Shown here one piece after another: positions 51,676-60,724 of a stretch of 64,000 bases of DNA (the first letter of the stretch is position 1; every line of letters begins with the position of its first letter). The notes below the pieces were generated by a model. It was not told the DNA's origin and did not search any database. It worked only from the letters and a program-made list of their open reading frames with translations. This DNA is from Paenibacillus turpanensis (GTDB taxonomy: Bacteria; Bacillota; Bacilli; Paenibacillales; YIM-B00363): positions 1-64,000 of the forward strand of contig NZ_WTLI01000014.1 in NCBI RefSeq assembly GCF_011421635.1, given 5' to 3'. The translations under genes were made by a program, and so were the position numbers.

Positions 51676-52689
51676 ATGAAATCCCGCAAGCTGTTATACC
51701 CATTAATCGCTATCGTTCCTGCTCTGCTGCTCAGCGGCTGCAGCACCGATATGGTCGTCTTTGAACCGCAGGGTCCCGTCGCAAGAAGTATTATGGAGCT
51801 GATCAACTGGTCTCTTCTTTGGATGCTGCTGGTTGTGGTCGTCGTATTTAGTCTTTTCGGTTACATCGTATGGAAATATCGCGAACGGCCGGAAAACAAA
51901 GACTACGAGCCGCCGGAAGAGCATGGGAGCACATTGCTCGAAATCATTTGGACCGCCATTCCGATCCTCATTGTTATTGCACTTACCATTCCTACCGTTC
52001 GGACACTCTATGAGCTGGAAGAGGTACCGGCGGGTTATGAAGATAAAAAACCGATTACCGTTCACGTGACCTCGGCCGACTGGAAATGGATTTTCAGCTA
52101 TCCGGAGCAGGGCATCGAAACAGTGAACTATCTCAACATCCCGGAAGATACTCCGGTACTGTTTAAGCTTACTTCCGCAAGTACCATGCAGTCGTTCTGG
52201 GTGCCTGCGCTGGGCGGCCAGAAGTATACGATGGGCAAGATGGAAACCGAGATGTACCTTGTCGCCGACAACCCGGGCTCATACCTTGGCAAGAACACCA
52301 ACTTCAACGGCCGCGGCTATGCTGATATGGAATTTGAGGTACTGGCACAAACACAGGCCGATTTCGATGAGTGGGTAAAAGAGGTTCAGCAAACCGCACC
52401 GAAGCTGAGCGAGGAAAAATATGAAGAGCTGCTCAAGCCGACGCATCTGGGCCGCTTGACCTTCTCGAATACGCACCTGGCATGGGTAAACCACGCCGAA
52501 CCGGATTCCAAGTCGTACACCAATCCGGAGCTGTATCGTTACCACGGATATCAAGGAAAGATTTTTGAGGAAGAAGACAATTACAAGAACAAAGACAATG
52601 CGCAGCCAAACGGCACAACGCAAGACGGCCATAGCGGCCATGATATGAAGCAAACACAACCTAGCGGAGGTGAACACCATGGGCATTAA
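51676..52689 (+). CDS. qoxA: Quinol oxidase aa3 subunit II
   Basis: A 337-residue lipoprotein (LLLSGC, lipidated Cys) with two membrane helices and an external cupredoxin domain. The region around MQSFWVPALGGQKYTMGKM lacks the Cys pair for CuA, which marks a quinol rather than cytochrome c oxidase. The His-rich C-terminus (GHSGHDMKQ, GEHHGH) extends past the usual end. Its last 11 bases overlap qoxB. It is first of the operon. Confidence 0.93.
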   Translation: MKSRKLLYPLIAIVPALLLSGCSTDMVVFEPQGPVARSIMELINWSLLWMLLVVVVVFSLFGYIVWKYRERPENKDYEPPEEHGSTLLEIIWTAIPILIVIALTIPTVRTLYELEEVPAGYEDKKPITVHVTSADWKWIFSYPEQGIETVNYLNIPEDTPVLFKLTSASTMQSFWVPALGGQKYTMGKMETEMYLVADNPGSYLGKNTNFNGRGYADMEFEVLAQTQADFDEWVKEVQQTAPKLSEEKYEELLKPTHLGRLTFSNTHLAWVNHAEPDSKSYTNPELYRYHGYQGKIFEEEDNYKNKDNAQPNGTTQDGHSGHDMKQTQPSGGEHHGH

Positions 52690-54658
52690 ATGGGATGAAT
52701 TTTTCATAACCGGCGATCCGCTTATTCTCGGCGCGCAAATTGCCATTCTGCTGACAATGGTCGGCGTCGTTGCCGGACTTACGTACTTGAAGCGCTGGAA
52801 ATGGCTGTGGACCGAATGGCTGACCACCGTTGATCATAAAAAAATCGGCATTATGTATATTTTATCTGCCGTACTCATGTTTTTCCGCGGCGGCATGGAC
52901 GGCCTCTTAATGAAGGTCCAGACGTCGCGTCCGGATATGGAATTCCTCAACGCGCAGCACTACAACGAAATATTCACGACGCACGGCGTCATTATGATTT
53001 TGTTTATGGCGATGCCGTTCCTGATCGGCCTGATGAACGTCGTCATCCCGCTGCAAATCGGCGCACGCGACGTTGCTTTCCCGCAGCTGAACGCACTCAG
53101 CTTCTGGCTGTTCTTCAGCGGCGCAATGCTGTTCAACATCTCGTTCGTCATCGGGGGCTCCCCGGATGCCGGCTGGACATCGTACTTCCCGCTCGCGGGT
53201 AAAGAATTTAGTCCGGGCATCGGTAACAACTATTATGCGGTTGCCCTGCAGATTGCCGGGATCGGTACTCTGATGACGGGGATTAACTTTATCGTTACGA
53301 TACTCAAGATGAGAACCAAAGGCATGACGCTGATGAGAATGCCGATGTTTACCTGGACGTCGTTCATTACATCCATTATTATCGTCGCAGCCTTCCCGAT
53401 CTTTACCGTAGCGCTTGCTTTGATGACCTTTGACCGCCTGTACGGAACGCATTTCTTCACCTTGTCCGGCGGCGGTATGGATATGCTGTGGGCAAACCTG
53501 TTCTGGCTGTGGGGACACCCTGAGGTATATATCGTTGCCCTACCGGCATTCGGTATTTTCTCCGAGGTCATCTCGACCTTCTCGCGCAAAACGCTTTACG
53601 GCTACAAATCGATGGTCGTTTCCATCGTTGGTATTGCTTTTCTTAGTATGATCGTGTGGGTTCACCACTTCTATACAATGGGCGCAGGTCCAGCCGTCAA
53701 CTCATTCTTCTCGATAACGACGATGATGATTGCGGTGCCGACCGGCGTGAAAATGTTCAACTGGCTGTTCACCATGCGCAAAGGCCGCATCAAAATGACG
53801 ACCGCCATGCTGTGGGCGCTCGCTTTCGTACCGTGCTTTGTCATCGGCGGCGTAACCGGTGTTATGCTTGCGATGGGCGCGGCGGATTACCAGTATCACA
53901 ACACGCTGTTCCTGGTCGCGCACTTCCATTACGTGCTCATTCCAGGTGTAGTATTCGCCGTATTCGCCGGCCTATACTACTGGTGGCCAAAAATGTTCGG
54001 TCACATGCTGAACGAACGCCTTGGCAAATGGCATTTCTGGCTGTTCACGATCGGCTTCAACGTGACGTTCATGCCGATGTTCTTCCTTGGCCTAAAGGGC
54101 GCCGTAAGACGCGCATACACCTTCTCCGAGGAATCCGGCTTCGCGCCGCTGTTCTTACTATCGGCAATCGGATCGATTATTTTGGCCGCGGGCTTTGCGG
54201 TGCTCTGCTACAACATTTACTGGAGCATGCGCTATGCCGACCGCAACATCCCGAGCGATCCTTGGGACGCAAGAACACTCGAGTGGGCGACATCTTCTCC
54301 AGTGCAGCATTATAATTTTGCAAAGCTGCCGGAGGTAAAAACACTTGACGCTTTCTGGCATATGAAGAAAACAAACGATCCTTATTTAACGCTGAAAAAA
54401 GAAGAAATCGAAGAAATTCATATGCCGAGCAACTCAGGTCTTCCGTTTATCATGTGCGTTGTTTTTGGAATCGTCGGCTTCTTCCTCGTCTTTGAATGGC
54501 ATATTGCCGCCCTGGTTGCAGCGGTCGGCATTCTGATCGGTCTGGCTGTCCGTTCGTTCGATTACAACGATGGATACCATGTACACAAAGAAGAAATTGA
54601 AGAGACCGAGCGTGAATGGAGAAAAGGAGAAAAAGAGGTGAATCGTTATGTCGGCTAA
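52679..54658 (+). CDS. qoxB: Quinol oxidase aa3 subunit I
   Basis: A 659-residue haem-copper oxidase core with about 14 membrane segments. Haem and CuB ligands lie in TTHGVIMILFMAMPF, GHPEVYIVALPAFG (His-Tyr pair), VHHFYTMG and HFHYVLI. Proton-channel residues are in the LNALSFWLFF region. It reduces O2 to water and pumps protons. ATG 52679 has GGAGGTG six bases upstream. Codon spacing and overlap with qoxA and qoxC imply translational coupling. Confidence 0.96.
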   Translation: MGIKWDEFFITGDPLILGAQIAILLTMVGVVAGLTYLKRWKWLWTEWLTTVDHKKIGIMYILSAVLMFFRGGMDGLLMKVQTSRPDMEFLNAQHYNEIFTTHGVIMILFMAMPFLIGLMNVVIPLQIGARDVAFPQLNALSFWLFFSGAMLFNISFVIGGSPDAGWTSYFPLAGKEFSPGIGNNYYAVALQIAGIGTLMTGINFIVTILKMRTKGMTLMRMPMFTWTSFITSIIIVAAFPIFTVALALMTFDRLYGTHFFTLSGGGMDMLWANLFWLWGHPEVYIVALPAFGIFSEVISTFSRKTLYGYKSMVVSIVGIAFLSMIVWVHHFYTMGAGPAVNSFFSITTMMIAVPTGVKMFNWLFTMRKGRIKMTTAMLWALAFVPCFVIGGVTGVMLAMGAADYQYHNTLFLVAHFHYVLIPGVVFAVFAGLYYWWPKMFGHMLNERLGKWHFWLFTIGFNVTFMPMFFLGLKGAVRRAYTFSEESGFAPLFLLSAIGSIILAAGFAVLCYNIYWSMRYADRNIPSDPWDARTLEWATSSPVQHYNFAKLPEVKTLDAFWHMKKTNDPYLTLKKEEIEEIHMPSNSGLPFIMCVVFGIVGFFLVFEWHIAALVAAVGILIGLAVRSFDYNDGYHVHKEEIEETEREWRKGEKEVNRYVG

Positions 54659-55253
54659 TGTAAACACGTCGCTTCCCCTGGAGTACCAGACCGAGCAGAG
54701 CCGCATGAACATTCTCGGCTTCTGGATTTTCCTTGGAGCGGAAATTGTCCTCTTTGCCACATTGTTCGGCGTCTACGGCGTACTGTACGAGCGTTATGCA
54801 GGCGGCCCGACGCATCAAGATATTATTATGATCCGTGAAGTCCTGATCCAAACGATATTGCTGTTAACGTCCAGCTTCACCTGCGGCATCGCGATTTTTG
54901 AAATGCGCCGCCATAACCTGAAGGGCTTAATCACGTGGCTCGTTATCACACTGCTGCTGGGCGCCGGCTTTCTCTTCATGGAAATTAAAGAGTTCATGCA
55001 CTATGTGCATATCGGTGCAACGATGCAAACGAGCGCGTTTTTATCCAGCTTCTTCGTTTTACTTGGAACACACGGATTGCACGTCACCATGGGCATTGGC
55101 TGGGCGATCCTAATCATCATCCAGCTGCTGCGCCGAGGCTTAACGCCTGTCACCGCTCGTAAAACGTTTATTATCGGGCTGTACTGGCACTTCCTTGACG
55201 TCGTTTGGATTTTCATCTTCACATTCGTTTACTTGAAAGGATTGGTGTCCTAA
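54648..55253 (+). CDS. qoxC: Quinol oxidase aa3 subunit III
   Basis: A 201-residue subunit with five membrane segments, of the cytochrome oxidase subunit III family: LGFWIFLGAEIVLFATLFGVY, then HGLHVTMGIGWAI and YWHFLDVVWIFIF. It overlaps qoxB by 11 bases and is followed immediately by qoxD. It stabilises the core and helps proton uptake. Confidence 0.95.
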   Translation: MSANVNTSLPLEYQTEQSRMNILGFWIFLGAEIVLFATLFGVYGVLYERYAGGPTHQDIIMIREVLIQTILLLTSSFTCGIAIFEMRRHNLKGLITWLVITLLLGAGFLFMEIKEFMHYVHIGATMQTSAFLSSFFVLLGTHGLHVTMGIGWAILIIIQLLRRGLTPVTARKTFIIGLYWHFLDVVWIFIFTFVYLKGLVS

Positions 55254-55556
55254 ATGGAGCATAATCAAAAGAAATTTCCCATCGGCCACCTGTACGGATT
55301 TTTGCTGTCGCTGCTGCTCACCTTCGGAGCTGCGATTATTGCTTTAAAAACGTCGTTATCCTTCCAAACGATCATGTGGATTATCGGCTCTTTGGCCGTC
55401 GTGCAGGCGGCGCTGCAGCTGTTCATGTTTATGCACGTGAGCGAGGGCGAGGATAAAAAAGCGCAGCTTATAAACATCGCTTACGGTGTATTTACAGCCG
55501 TAGTGATCGTGGTCGGCTCGATTTGGGTCATGTCGTTCGGGAACCACATTCACTAA
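55254..55556 (+). CDS. qoxD: Quinol oxidase aa3 subunit IV
   Basis: A 100-residue subunit with three membrane segments, of the cytochrome oxidase subunit IV (prokaryotic) family: HLYGFLLSLLLTFGAAI, LAVVQAALQLFMFMHVSEG and GVFTAVVIVVGSIWVM. It begins immediately after qoxC. It closes the operon before a terminator. Confidence 0.93.
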   Translation: MEHNQKKFPIGHLYGFLLSLLLTFGAAIIALKTSLSFQTIMWIIGSLAVVQAALQLFMFMHVSEGEDKKAQLINIAYGVFTAVVIVVGSIWVMSFGNHIH

Positions 55557-55618
55557 CAACTTATCAACATTGAAAAAACACTTTCATAAGCTTGCATAAA
55601 CTAAAAAAAACGAAAAAA

Positions 55619-55660
55619 GGAAGCCAGCCCGATTTGTTTTATGTCGGAGGCTTCCTTTTC
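55619..55660 (+). terminator. Terminator of the qox operon
   Basis: GGAAGCC pairs with GGCTTCC, with an inner TCCGA-like arm, followed by TTTTCC. Confidence 0.75.
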
Positions 55661-55728
55661 CCATTTTAAACGGTATTCATTACGAATACCGCCTTCACGC
55701 ATCGTTCGCGCGCCATTCATTCCATCAT

Positions 55729-55971
55729 TTAATGCACCCGATGTCCATCCTCGCGCTTCGTATGTTCCGATCCTTCAATCAAGGCAAGGAAAATCCCGAA
55801 CACGAACAAAAATGACGTACCGAACACAATTCCAAATCCGATACTGAACAAATATTCCGCCGTGTCACCGTTTCCAAATATACTGGCTGCGAAAAATGCA
55901 ATACCGATCAAGAAGCTTATCGCCGAAATAAGGTTCGTTACCTTGATCGTTTTTCTCTGATGTGTATTCAT
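55729..55971 (-). CDS. Small membrane protein, 80 aa
   Basis: An 80-residue protein with two membrane segments (LISAISFLIGIAFFAASIF and GIVFGTSFLFVFGIFLALI), a basic N-terminus (MNTHQRKTIKVT) and a charged tail (SEHTKREDGHRVH). It lies between the qox operon and coat genes on the opposite strand. No family recognised. Confidence 0.65.
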   Translation of the reverse strand: MNTHQRKTIKVTNLISAISFLIGIAFFAASIFGNGDTAEYLFSIGFGIVFGTSFLFVFGIFLALIEGSEHTKREDGHRVH

Positions 55972-56140
55972 GGCAACCGCTCCTTCTGCTTTTATTATCC
56001 ATTGTATTCATGTTCACACTTTTGTCAATTGTTTTGTCAAAAAAACGCCACATTTGGGCATTGAGCTTGTCCGGATATTTTGCTTCCCGCAAGGAACGCT
56101 AACGTTGTTTCACATTCCAGAAGGGAAAGGAGCAGCCCCA

Positions 56141-56440
56141 ATGCCGCAAAACCAGACGCAAAATCAAACGCAAGACCAGCAGCAACAGCAGCCTGTGATG
56201 CAGCAGCCTCCGCAAGTCATTACAACGAAGGATTACCTTTACTTGAAGGATCAGCTCTCCTGGGAATTGATCGCCATGAAGAAATGCCGGCATTTTGCCG
56301 CAGAATGCATGGACACCGAAATTCGCGATGCCATTGACAAAGCAGGCCAAATGCATCAGCGCCACTATGAGCTTCTGTTAAAGCATCTGCAGAATAACAA
56401 CACTGCCGAAATGCAAAAAGTTCAACAGCTTCAGCAATAG
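56141..56440 (+). CDS. Spore coat protein, CotF-like (first gene)
   Basis: A 99-residue protein with a Gln/Asn/Pro-rich head and a helical ferritin-like domain: TTKDYLYLKDQLSWELIAMKK and CRHFAAECMDTEIRDAIDKA, typical of CotF/YhcQ-type coat proteins. AAGGAGC lies upstream of ATG 56141. It is followed 16 bases later by a second related gene, forming a two-gene coat operon. Confidence 0.8.
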   Translation: MPQNQTQNQTQDQQQQQPVMQQPPQVITTKDYLYLKDQLSWELIAMKKCRHFAAECMDTEIRDAIDKAGQMHQRHYELLLKHLQNNNTAEMQKVQQLQQ

Positions 56441-56456
56441 AAAGGAGAGAGCGAAA

Positions 56457-56813
56457 ATGAGCCAAAGCCAAAACTCGCAAACGATTAAAAATCCGAAGCC
56501 GCCCTATGAGCCAAAAGTGAAAGGCCCGGAGATGAACGACCGTGACCGCGTGAACGATGTGCTTGCCCTCGAAAAATATTTAACCGACAGCTTTAACGTC
56601 TCCGCCCGGGAAGCGAGCCACCCAAGCCTGCATGAAGACATCATGACGGTGCTGAACGAGACGCATCAATGCCAATATGACATGTACCAGCTCATGTTCC
56701 GCAAGGGACATTACAAGCTTGAAGCCGAGGACCAATCCAAGCTGGATCAAGCGCATAAGCAGTTCAGCAATTATTCGTCCCAATTCCCTTATCAAGGCTC
56801 TATGCTGCAATAA
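56457..56813 (+). CDS. Spore coat protein, CotF family (second gene)
   Basis: A 118-residue relative of the previous protein: a proline-rich start (IKNPKPPYEPKVKGPEMNDRD) and the CotF-type helices VLALEKYLTDSFNVSAREA and HPSLHEDIMTVLNETHQ. It probably forms a complex with its neighbour on the spore surface. It ends at a strong terminator. Confidence 0.82.
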   Translation: MSQSQNSQTIKNPKPPYEPKVKGPEMNDRDRVNDVLALEKYLTDSFNVSAREASHPSLHEDIMTVLNETHQCQYDMYQLMFRKGHYKLEAEDQSKLDQAHKQFSNYSSQFPYQGSMLQ

Positions 56814-56836
56814 CGGCTGGCTAGTTCCTAACAAAC

Positions 56837-56880
56837 AAAAAGACGTGAACAAGGTGGTTTTCACCCGTTCACGTCTTTTT
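56837..56880. terminator. Terminator of the coat operon
   Basis: AAAAAGACGTGAAC pairs with GTTCACGTCTTTTT around a short loop. Confidence 0.9.
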
Positions 56881-56933
56881 ACGACGTTCCGCTATTCCTA
56901 TCTCCTGGTTACGATCCAGGTCCCACAATGACA

Positions 56934-57965
56934 TCACGACGAAACTTCTGTGTTCAGCCGCTTCAGCCCTGTCACCTTGTACTGCTTCGCATGACCCGGC
57001 TCTCCGCCGCAGCCGCCGGTCGGTACCGTACCGGAAACCGCAACGTCGGCCTCATAGACTCCTGCCTTCCCCCCATCCGGTGACCGGAAATGGAGACGGA
57101 CAGAAGCTGAACCGTCTTCCTTCTTAACAATCTGCGCTTCCTTCTCATACTGGATCCAATCCCAGCCCTCCAGAAGAAAAGCCTCCCGCTCCACCGGTTG
57201 GGCCAGCGCACCAATCGCACCCCAGCCGCGATAATTGCGGAATAATTCCTGAAACGAGCCTTCACGCAAAATCAAGGCAGGCAGCTGGCCCGGCTCCACA
57301 TGCGCCCAATAGCGCCCTTCCGGGAAATCGATCATCGTCGGCGCGTAGCGATGTCCTCCGATGTGGCTTGTGCGCCATACTCTCACCGCGCCATTGGACG
57401 TATGCATATATCGTTGCTCGATTTCCTTGTACAACGGAACCCCGAGCTTGCCGCAGCATTGATCGCGGGTCCCATGCGTACAAACGAACAAATCCCTCAC
57501 ACCGGAGTCTGTCACTGCGTACGCGTCGTATCCCTCAAGCTCGCTTCCCTCTTCTGCCAACGCTCGAACCAGCCCCTGCAGCTTTTCCTCGGGGATCACA
57601 TATTCCCGCTTCTGATACGATGCACAGAGACCCGACACCGGCCTATGGAAATGAATCACTCGCCGAAAGCCGGCCGCCGTGGCCACTGCTTCCGCTTCCG
57701 AGACAAAGGCAAGAAATCGGAACGCATGGCCTTGTTCCGCGAGGGCCCCAAGAGTCTGCTGCAGTCCAGCCGGAAAATGTCTCGACTCCTCCACTCTGCT
57801 CAGCCATGGCATCGGAACCTCGACGAAGATATAGTTGTGATGAGCCGGCGCGCTGCCGACCGGATCCTCCTGGTTCAGCCTTGAAATCAGAGCGCATGAG
57901 CCGCTCACGCTGGGAGAATCGTTCTCCTTTCCTTCCAAAGAAGAGGGTTGAGGGTTTGTTTCCAT
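56934..57965 (-). CDS. Sucrase/ferredoxin-like domain protein
   Basis: A 343-residue protein of the sucrase/ferredoxin-like family, which has a thioredoxin-like [2Fe-2S] domain. The iron-sulphur region is CTHGTRDQCCGKLGVPLY, then VRVWRTSHIGGHRYAPTMI in part and FPEGRYWAHVEPGQLPAL. ATG has AGGAGGT upstream. A perfect Fur palindrome lies about 80 bases upstream, so iron regulation is likely. The role may be in iron-sulphur or iron-uptake chemistry, which is inference. Confidence 0.85.
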   Translation of the reverse strand: METNPQPSSLEGKENDSPSVSGSCALISRLNQEDPVGSAPAHHNYIFVEVPMPWLSRVEESRHFPAGLQQTLGALAEQGHAFRFLAFVSEAEAVATAAGFRRVIHFHRPVSGLCASYQKREYVIPEEKLQGLVRALAEEGSELEGYDAYAVTDSGVRDLFVCTHGTRDQCCGKLGVPLYKEIEQRYMHTSNGAVRVWRTSHIGGHRYAPTMIDFPEGRYWAHVEPGQLPALILREGSFQELFRNYRGWGAIGALAQPVEREAFLLEGWDWIQYEKEAQIVKKEDGSASVRLHFRSPDGGKAGVYEADVAVSGTVPTGGCGGEPGHAKQYKVTGLKRLNTEVSS

Positions 57966-58041
57966 GGATACCTCCTGCTGCTATTATAGAAGTTTTTTCA
58001 CTGCGTCTTCGAGGACCAGCGTTTGCTTAGGATCAATAGAA

Positions 58042-58056
58042 TGATAATCATTATCA
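58042..58056 (-). promoter_or_regulatory. Perfect Fur box
   Basis: TGATAATCATTATCA is an exact 7-1-7 Fur palindrome. On the minus strand a TACAAT -10 with a weak -35 (TTCTCA, 17 bp) places it just after the transcript start. Confidence 0.8.
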
Positions 58057-58123
58057 CCAAAATCTATTGTATCGAAAAAAGCATCCGCTGAGAAGCTAGA
58101 AGCCGAGGAGGAAGCTTCTATTT

Positions 58124-58450
58124 TTAATGGGCAGGCCCTCGCAAGTTCAAAATCACCACTCCCGCAATAATCAGCACGATACCGATTACTGTCGGCATAC
58201 TCATCGTTTCCTTCCATACGATTACACCGATCACCGCGGTAATCGCAGTGCCGACCCCCGACCAGATCGCATACGCAATCCCGAGTGGAATTTGCTGCAG
58301 CGCAAGCGACAGCGAATAAAACGCCAAGCCGAAGCTTGCCGCTGTCGCCAAGGTCGGATACAGCTTCGTAAACCCTTCCGACGCCTTCAGCATCGACGTG
58401 CCGAAAAGCTCGCTCACAATCGCAATAGCTAAAAACAAATAGGATTTCAC
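58124..58450 (-). CDS. SMR family efflux protein (YvaE-like)
   Basis: A 108-residue small multidrug resistance protein with four membrane helices: MKSYLFLAIAIVSELFGTSML carries the essential Glu, and GIAYAIWSGVGTAITAVIG is the second signature. It acts as a dimer and exchanges protons for a toxic or metabolic cation. It is third in an operon with a TetR regulator and a YvaD-like protein, the same set as yvaDEF in Bacillus subtilis, where it is called YvaE. Confidence 0.88.
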   Translation of the reverse strand: MKSYLFLAIAIVSELFGTSMLKASEGFTKLYPTLATAASFGLAFYSLSLALQQIPLGIAYAIWSGVGTAITAVIGVIVWKETMSMPTVIGIVLIIAGVVILNLRGPAH

Positions 58451-58481
58451 AGCGATCCTCCGTTCTTGGCCAGATGCGCGT

Positions 58482-59051
58482 TTAATCTGCCGCCTTTTCT
58501 AACGGAAACACCCCGTGCAGCAGCAGATCCACCATCTGGGTCAGCTTTTTTTCAAGCAAAAGACCGTTTGGATTGAGTGCTTCCTCTTCCATAAACTGAT
58601 ACAACGAGCCGACATACATTTGAATAAACACTTCAATATCAAAACGGCGGAACATTCCGTTTTCCATACCTTCCTGTACCATTGCGCGCACCCGGTCCCA
58701 GCCCTTATTCATGTAATCATCCATGACGACCCACTGCTCAGGGTACATCCGCTTAAATTCATTTAGCAGCTCCACATTGGCAAATGCGAATCCGCGGGGC
58801 ATAACAACCAAGGCCTTTTTCAGCTTTTCCAAGGGGTTTAGTCCAGGATCTTTGACGACCCTAAGCTCCTTCTCCCTCATATCTAATATCGCGCGATCGA
58901 CAATATAACCGACTAATTGCTCTTTTGACTCAAAATACTGATATAGCGTCTTTGTGCTGATCCCGAGACGAGCCGTCAGCTCGCGTATCGAAAACTTCAG
59001 GCCGCGCCTCGACATCACGTAGATAGCCGCCTCTGCGATCCGATCCCTCAT
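58482..59051 (-). CDS. TetR family regulator (YvaF-like)
   Basis: A 189-residue TetR/AcrR-type repressor. The N-terminal HTH is IAEAAIYVMSRRGLKFSIREL, then LGISTKTLYQYFESKEQLV. A ligand-binding helical domain follows. It lies between the YvaD-like and SMR genes and probably represses them. A palindrome at 59530-59556 upstream of the operon is a candidate operator. Confidence 0.88.
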   Translation of the reverse strand: MRDRIAEAAIYVMSRRGLKFSIRELTARLGISTKTLYQYFESKEQLVGYIVDRAILDMREKELRVVKDPGLNPLEKLKKALVVMPRGFAFANVELLNEFKRMYPEQWVVMDDYMNKGWDRVRAMVQEGMENGMFRRFDIEVFIQMYVGSLYQFMEEEALNPNGLLLEKKLTQMVDLLLHGVFPLEKAAD

Positions 59052-59076
59052 TTCAATTCACTCCGATTAACCCTTT

Positions 59077-59475
59077 TTACAAGTCAGCATACCCTTTTCG
59101 CATCAGCTTTGGCAAATAAACGAGCGGATAAACCATGAGCAGCAGATTCGGTACCCACCACGTCAGATCATAATCGCCGCGGATACTCCAAAACGCGATC
59201 GCCTGCAGCCCCGAGCAAAAGGTTAACGTCAGCGAAATGATGCAGAGGGGCACCGCCAGCGGCCTCCTTTTATAAAAGAAATACATGCTTGCAAATCCGG
59301 TTATGGAAATAAACAAATCCAGCGGCAAAAACGAGACATTCCACGCAACGAGCAGCTCGTTACGGTAATCCTGATACTGGTATTCCTTCGGAATGACATC
59401 GAAAAACACAACCGCCCAATACAGCAAAAAGCCCGCATCGGTAATCCACATGAACGTTTTCAATCCACGATCCAT
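59077..59475 (-). CDS. DUF5360/YvaD-like membrane protein
   Basis: A 132-residue protein with four membrane segments (FMWITDAGFLLYWAVVFF, VSFLPLDLFISITGFASMYFF, VPLCIISLTLTFCSGLQ, WWVPNLLLMVYPLVYL). It matches YvaD by sequence style and by its position before the TetR and SMR genes. It is first in the operon, 25 bases upstream of the regulator. Function unknown. Confidence 0.75.
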   Translation of the reverse strand: MDRGLKTFMWITDAGFLLYWAVVFFDVIPKEYQYQDYRNELLVAWNVSFLPLDLFISITGFASMYFFYKRRPLAVPLCIISLTLTFCSGLQAIAFWSIRGDYDLTWWVPNLLLMVYPLVYLPKLMRKGYADL

Positions 59476-59529
59476 CCTGTTTCTCTCCCTTTGTTAATGA
59501 AACATTCCTTGGTCAAAAAATAGAGTTCA

Positions 59530-59556
59530 GAAAACAAAATAAAACGTTTTGTTTTC
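59530..59556 (-). promoter_or_regulatory. Candidate TetR operator
   Basis: GAAAACAAAA and TTTTGTTTTC are perfect inverted arms with a 7-base spacer, 55 bases upstream of the YvaD-like start. The size suits a TetR dimer. Confidence 0.5.
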
Positions 59557-59573
59557 CTTGGTTTCCAGAGTAC

Positions 59574-59600
59574 AAAAAAAGGCCGCTCTCGTCAAGCGGC
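59574..59600 (-). terminator. Terminator of the gene at 59652
   Basis: On the minus strand GCCGCT pairs with AGCGGC around TGACGAG, then seven T. Confidence 0.8.
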
Positions 59601-59651
59601 TTGTCAAAGCGGCCCCCTAGAAAGGGAATGCCGCTTTCATCATTATAAATC

Positions 59652-60533
59652 TTATAAATCCATTGATTTTAACAGCTCATGATCCTTATCGTAAAAGGCT
59701 TCCTTCACCGGTTCGTAGACGCCGTCTTCTCCCAAGCCAAAGGTGAACTCGATAAAGCCGATCCAATCCGGATGAGAAAAACCAATCACCGGCTGCTTCG
59801 TGACGATCTCCTGCTTCCCGTCCTGATCGAGATCCGTAATGGTGTATTCGATCATCGGATCGACCCACGTCCCGATGTGATTTAACCATTTTTGCAGATC
59901 CTGCTCGTCCATCCCCTCGTAGGTTTTCGGGTCCAGCGGCAGCATCGCGGTCAATCCGGACTGCACATCGGTCAGCTGCGCCTTGAAGCCGCCGGTCGGC
60001 GTAACGCGGAAGCGGTCTTCCGGGCTGTCGGACGCGGCATAGTCAAAAGGATTATCCACAGCGAATATCGGCTTCCAGACCACTCCCGTCTGGAATGCGG
60101 TTAACCCGACCGCTCCGGAAGTACCGGTGTTGTAACGGTACACCAGCACCTCCAGACGTCCGTCACCGTCCAAATCCTTCGTTTCCAAGGAGGCTCCAGC
60201 CCCATATACGCCGTCGTCCGGCTGCTCGAGTACCGCAAGCACTGCTTCTCCCTTGCGGAGGCTCCAACGCAGCGGCTCTCCCGTCGCCCCCTGCTCAAGC
60301 AGCAAATCGATCTGCGCTGCCGCACCGTTCTCTTCGTCAGGCAATGTAATCGATTGCAGGAGGCGCTCCCCTTGTTCGTTACGCTTCGGTTCTGCTGCAC
60401 CATCGTCCGGCACAGAAATAGGCGCAGACACCGGCGGAATCGCTGCGGGAAACATGCTTCCGCTTCCGGACGACAGCAGTCCTACTGTAATCAACAGCCC
60501 CAAACCCGCTCCAATAAGCAATAACTTGTTCAT
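59652..60533 (-). CDS. Exported VCBS/FG-GAP-like protein
   Basis: A 293-residue protein with an N-terminal signal or anchor (LLLIGAGLGLLITVGLL). Two calcium-binding-like segments follow, LETKDLDGDGRLEVLVY and TITDLDQDGKQEIVTK, of the FG-GAP/VCBS type. It is probably an envelope or secreted sensor-like protein. The function and relatives are uncertain. ATG follows a GAGGAGC-like site. It ends before a terminator. Confidence 0.65.
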   Translation of the reverse strand: MNKLLLIGAGLGLLITVGLLSSGSGSMFPAAIPPVSAPISVPDDGAAEPKRNEQGERLLQSITLPDEENGAAAQIDLLLEQGATGEPLRWSLRKGEAVLAVLEQPDDGVYGAGASLETKDLDGDGRLEVLVYRYNTGTSGAVGLTAFQTGVVWKPIFAVDNPFDYAASDSPEDRFRVTPTGGFKAQLTDVQSGLTAMLPLDPKTYEGMDEQDLQKWLNHIGTWVDPMIEYTITDLDQDGKQEIVTKQPVIGFSHPDWIGFIEFTFGLGEDGVYEPVKEAFYDKDHELLKSMDL

Positions 60534-60641
60534 GCTCCTCTACCCTTCTATCGGCTTTTCCTATTAGACGGTCTGGGTACCCGAAAGGGTGCAGCAGTCC
60601 CTTTAAAAATGTCACTGCCACAACCTCCTCCATGCGGATGC

Positions 60642-60688
60642 AAAAAACAGCCCCGTTCGAAGGAGCTTCCTCCGAAAGAGACTGTTTT
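60642..60688 (-). terminator. Terminator of the SRPBCC gene
   Basis: On the minus strand AAACAGTCTCTTTCGG pairs imperfectly with TTCGAACGGGGCTGTTT around AGGAAGCTCC. Confidence 0.7.
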
Positions 60689-60724
60689 CAACAGCTGGAT
60701 TATGATAATTCGCGTAATCGGCTC

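Noticed and set aside
52907..53518. A 203-codon frame antisense to qoxB
   Set aside because: Shadow of a highly conserved gene; composition is Arg/His-rich and atypical.
58087..58122. GAAGC/GCTTC hairpin after the SMR gene as its terminator
   Set aside because: The T run is on the plus-strand side, whereas the gene is on the minus strand; no plus-strand gene precedes it.
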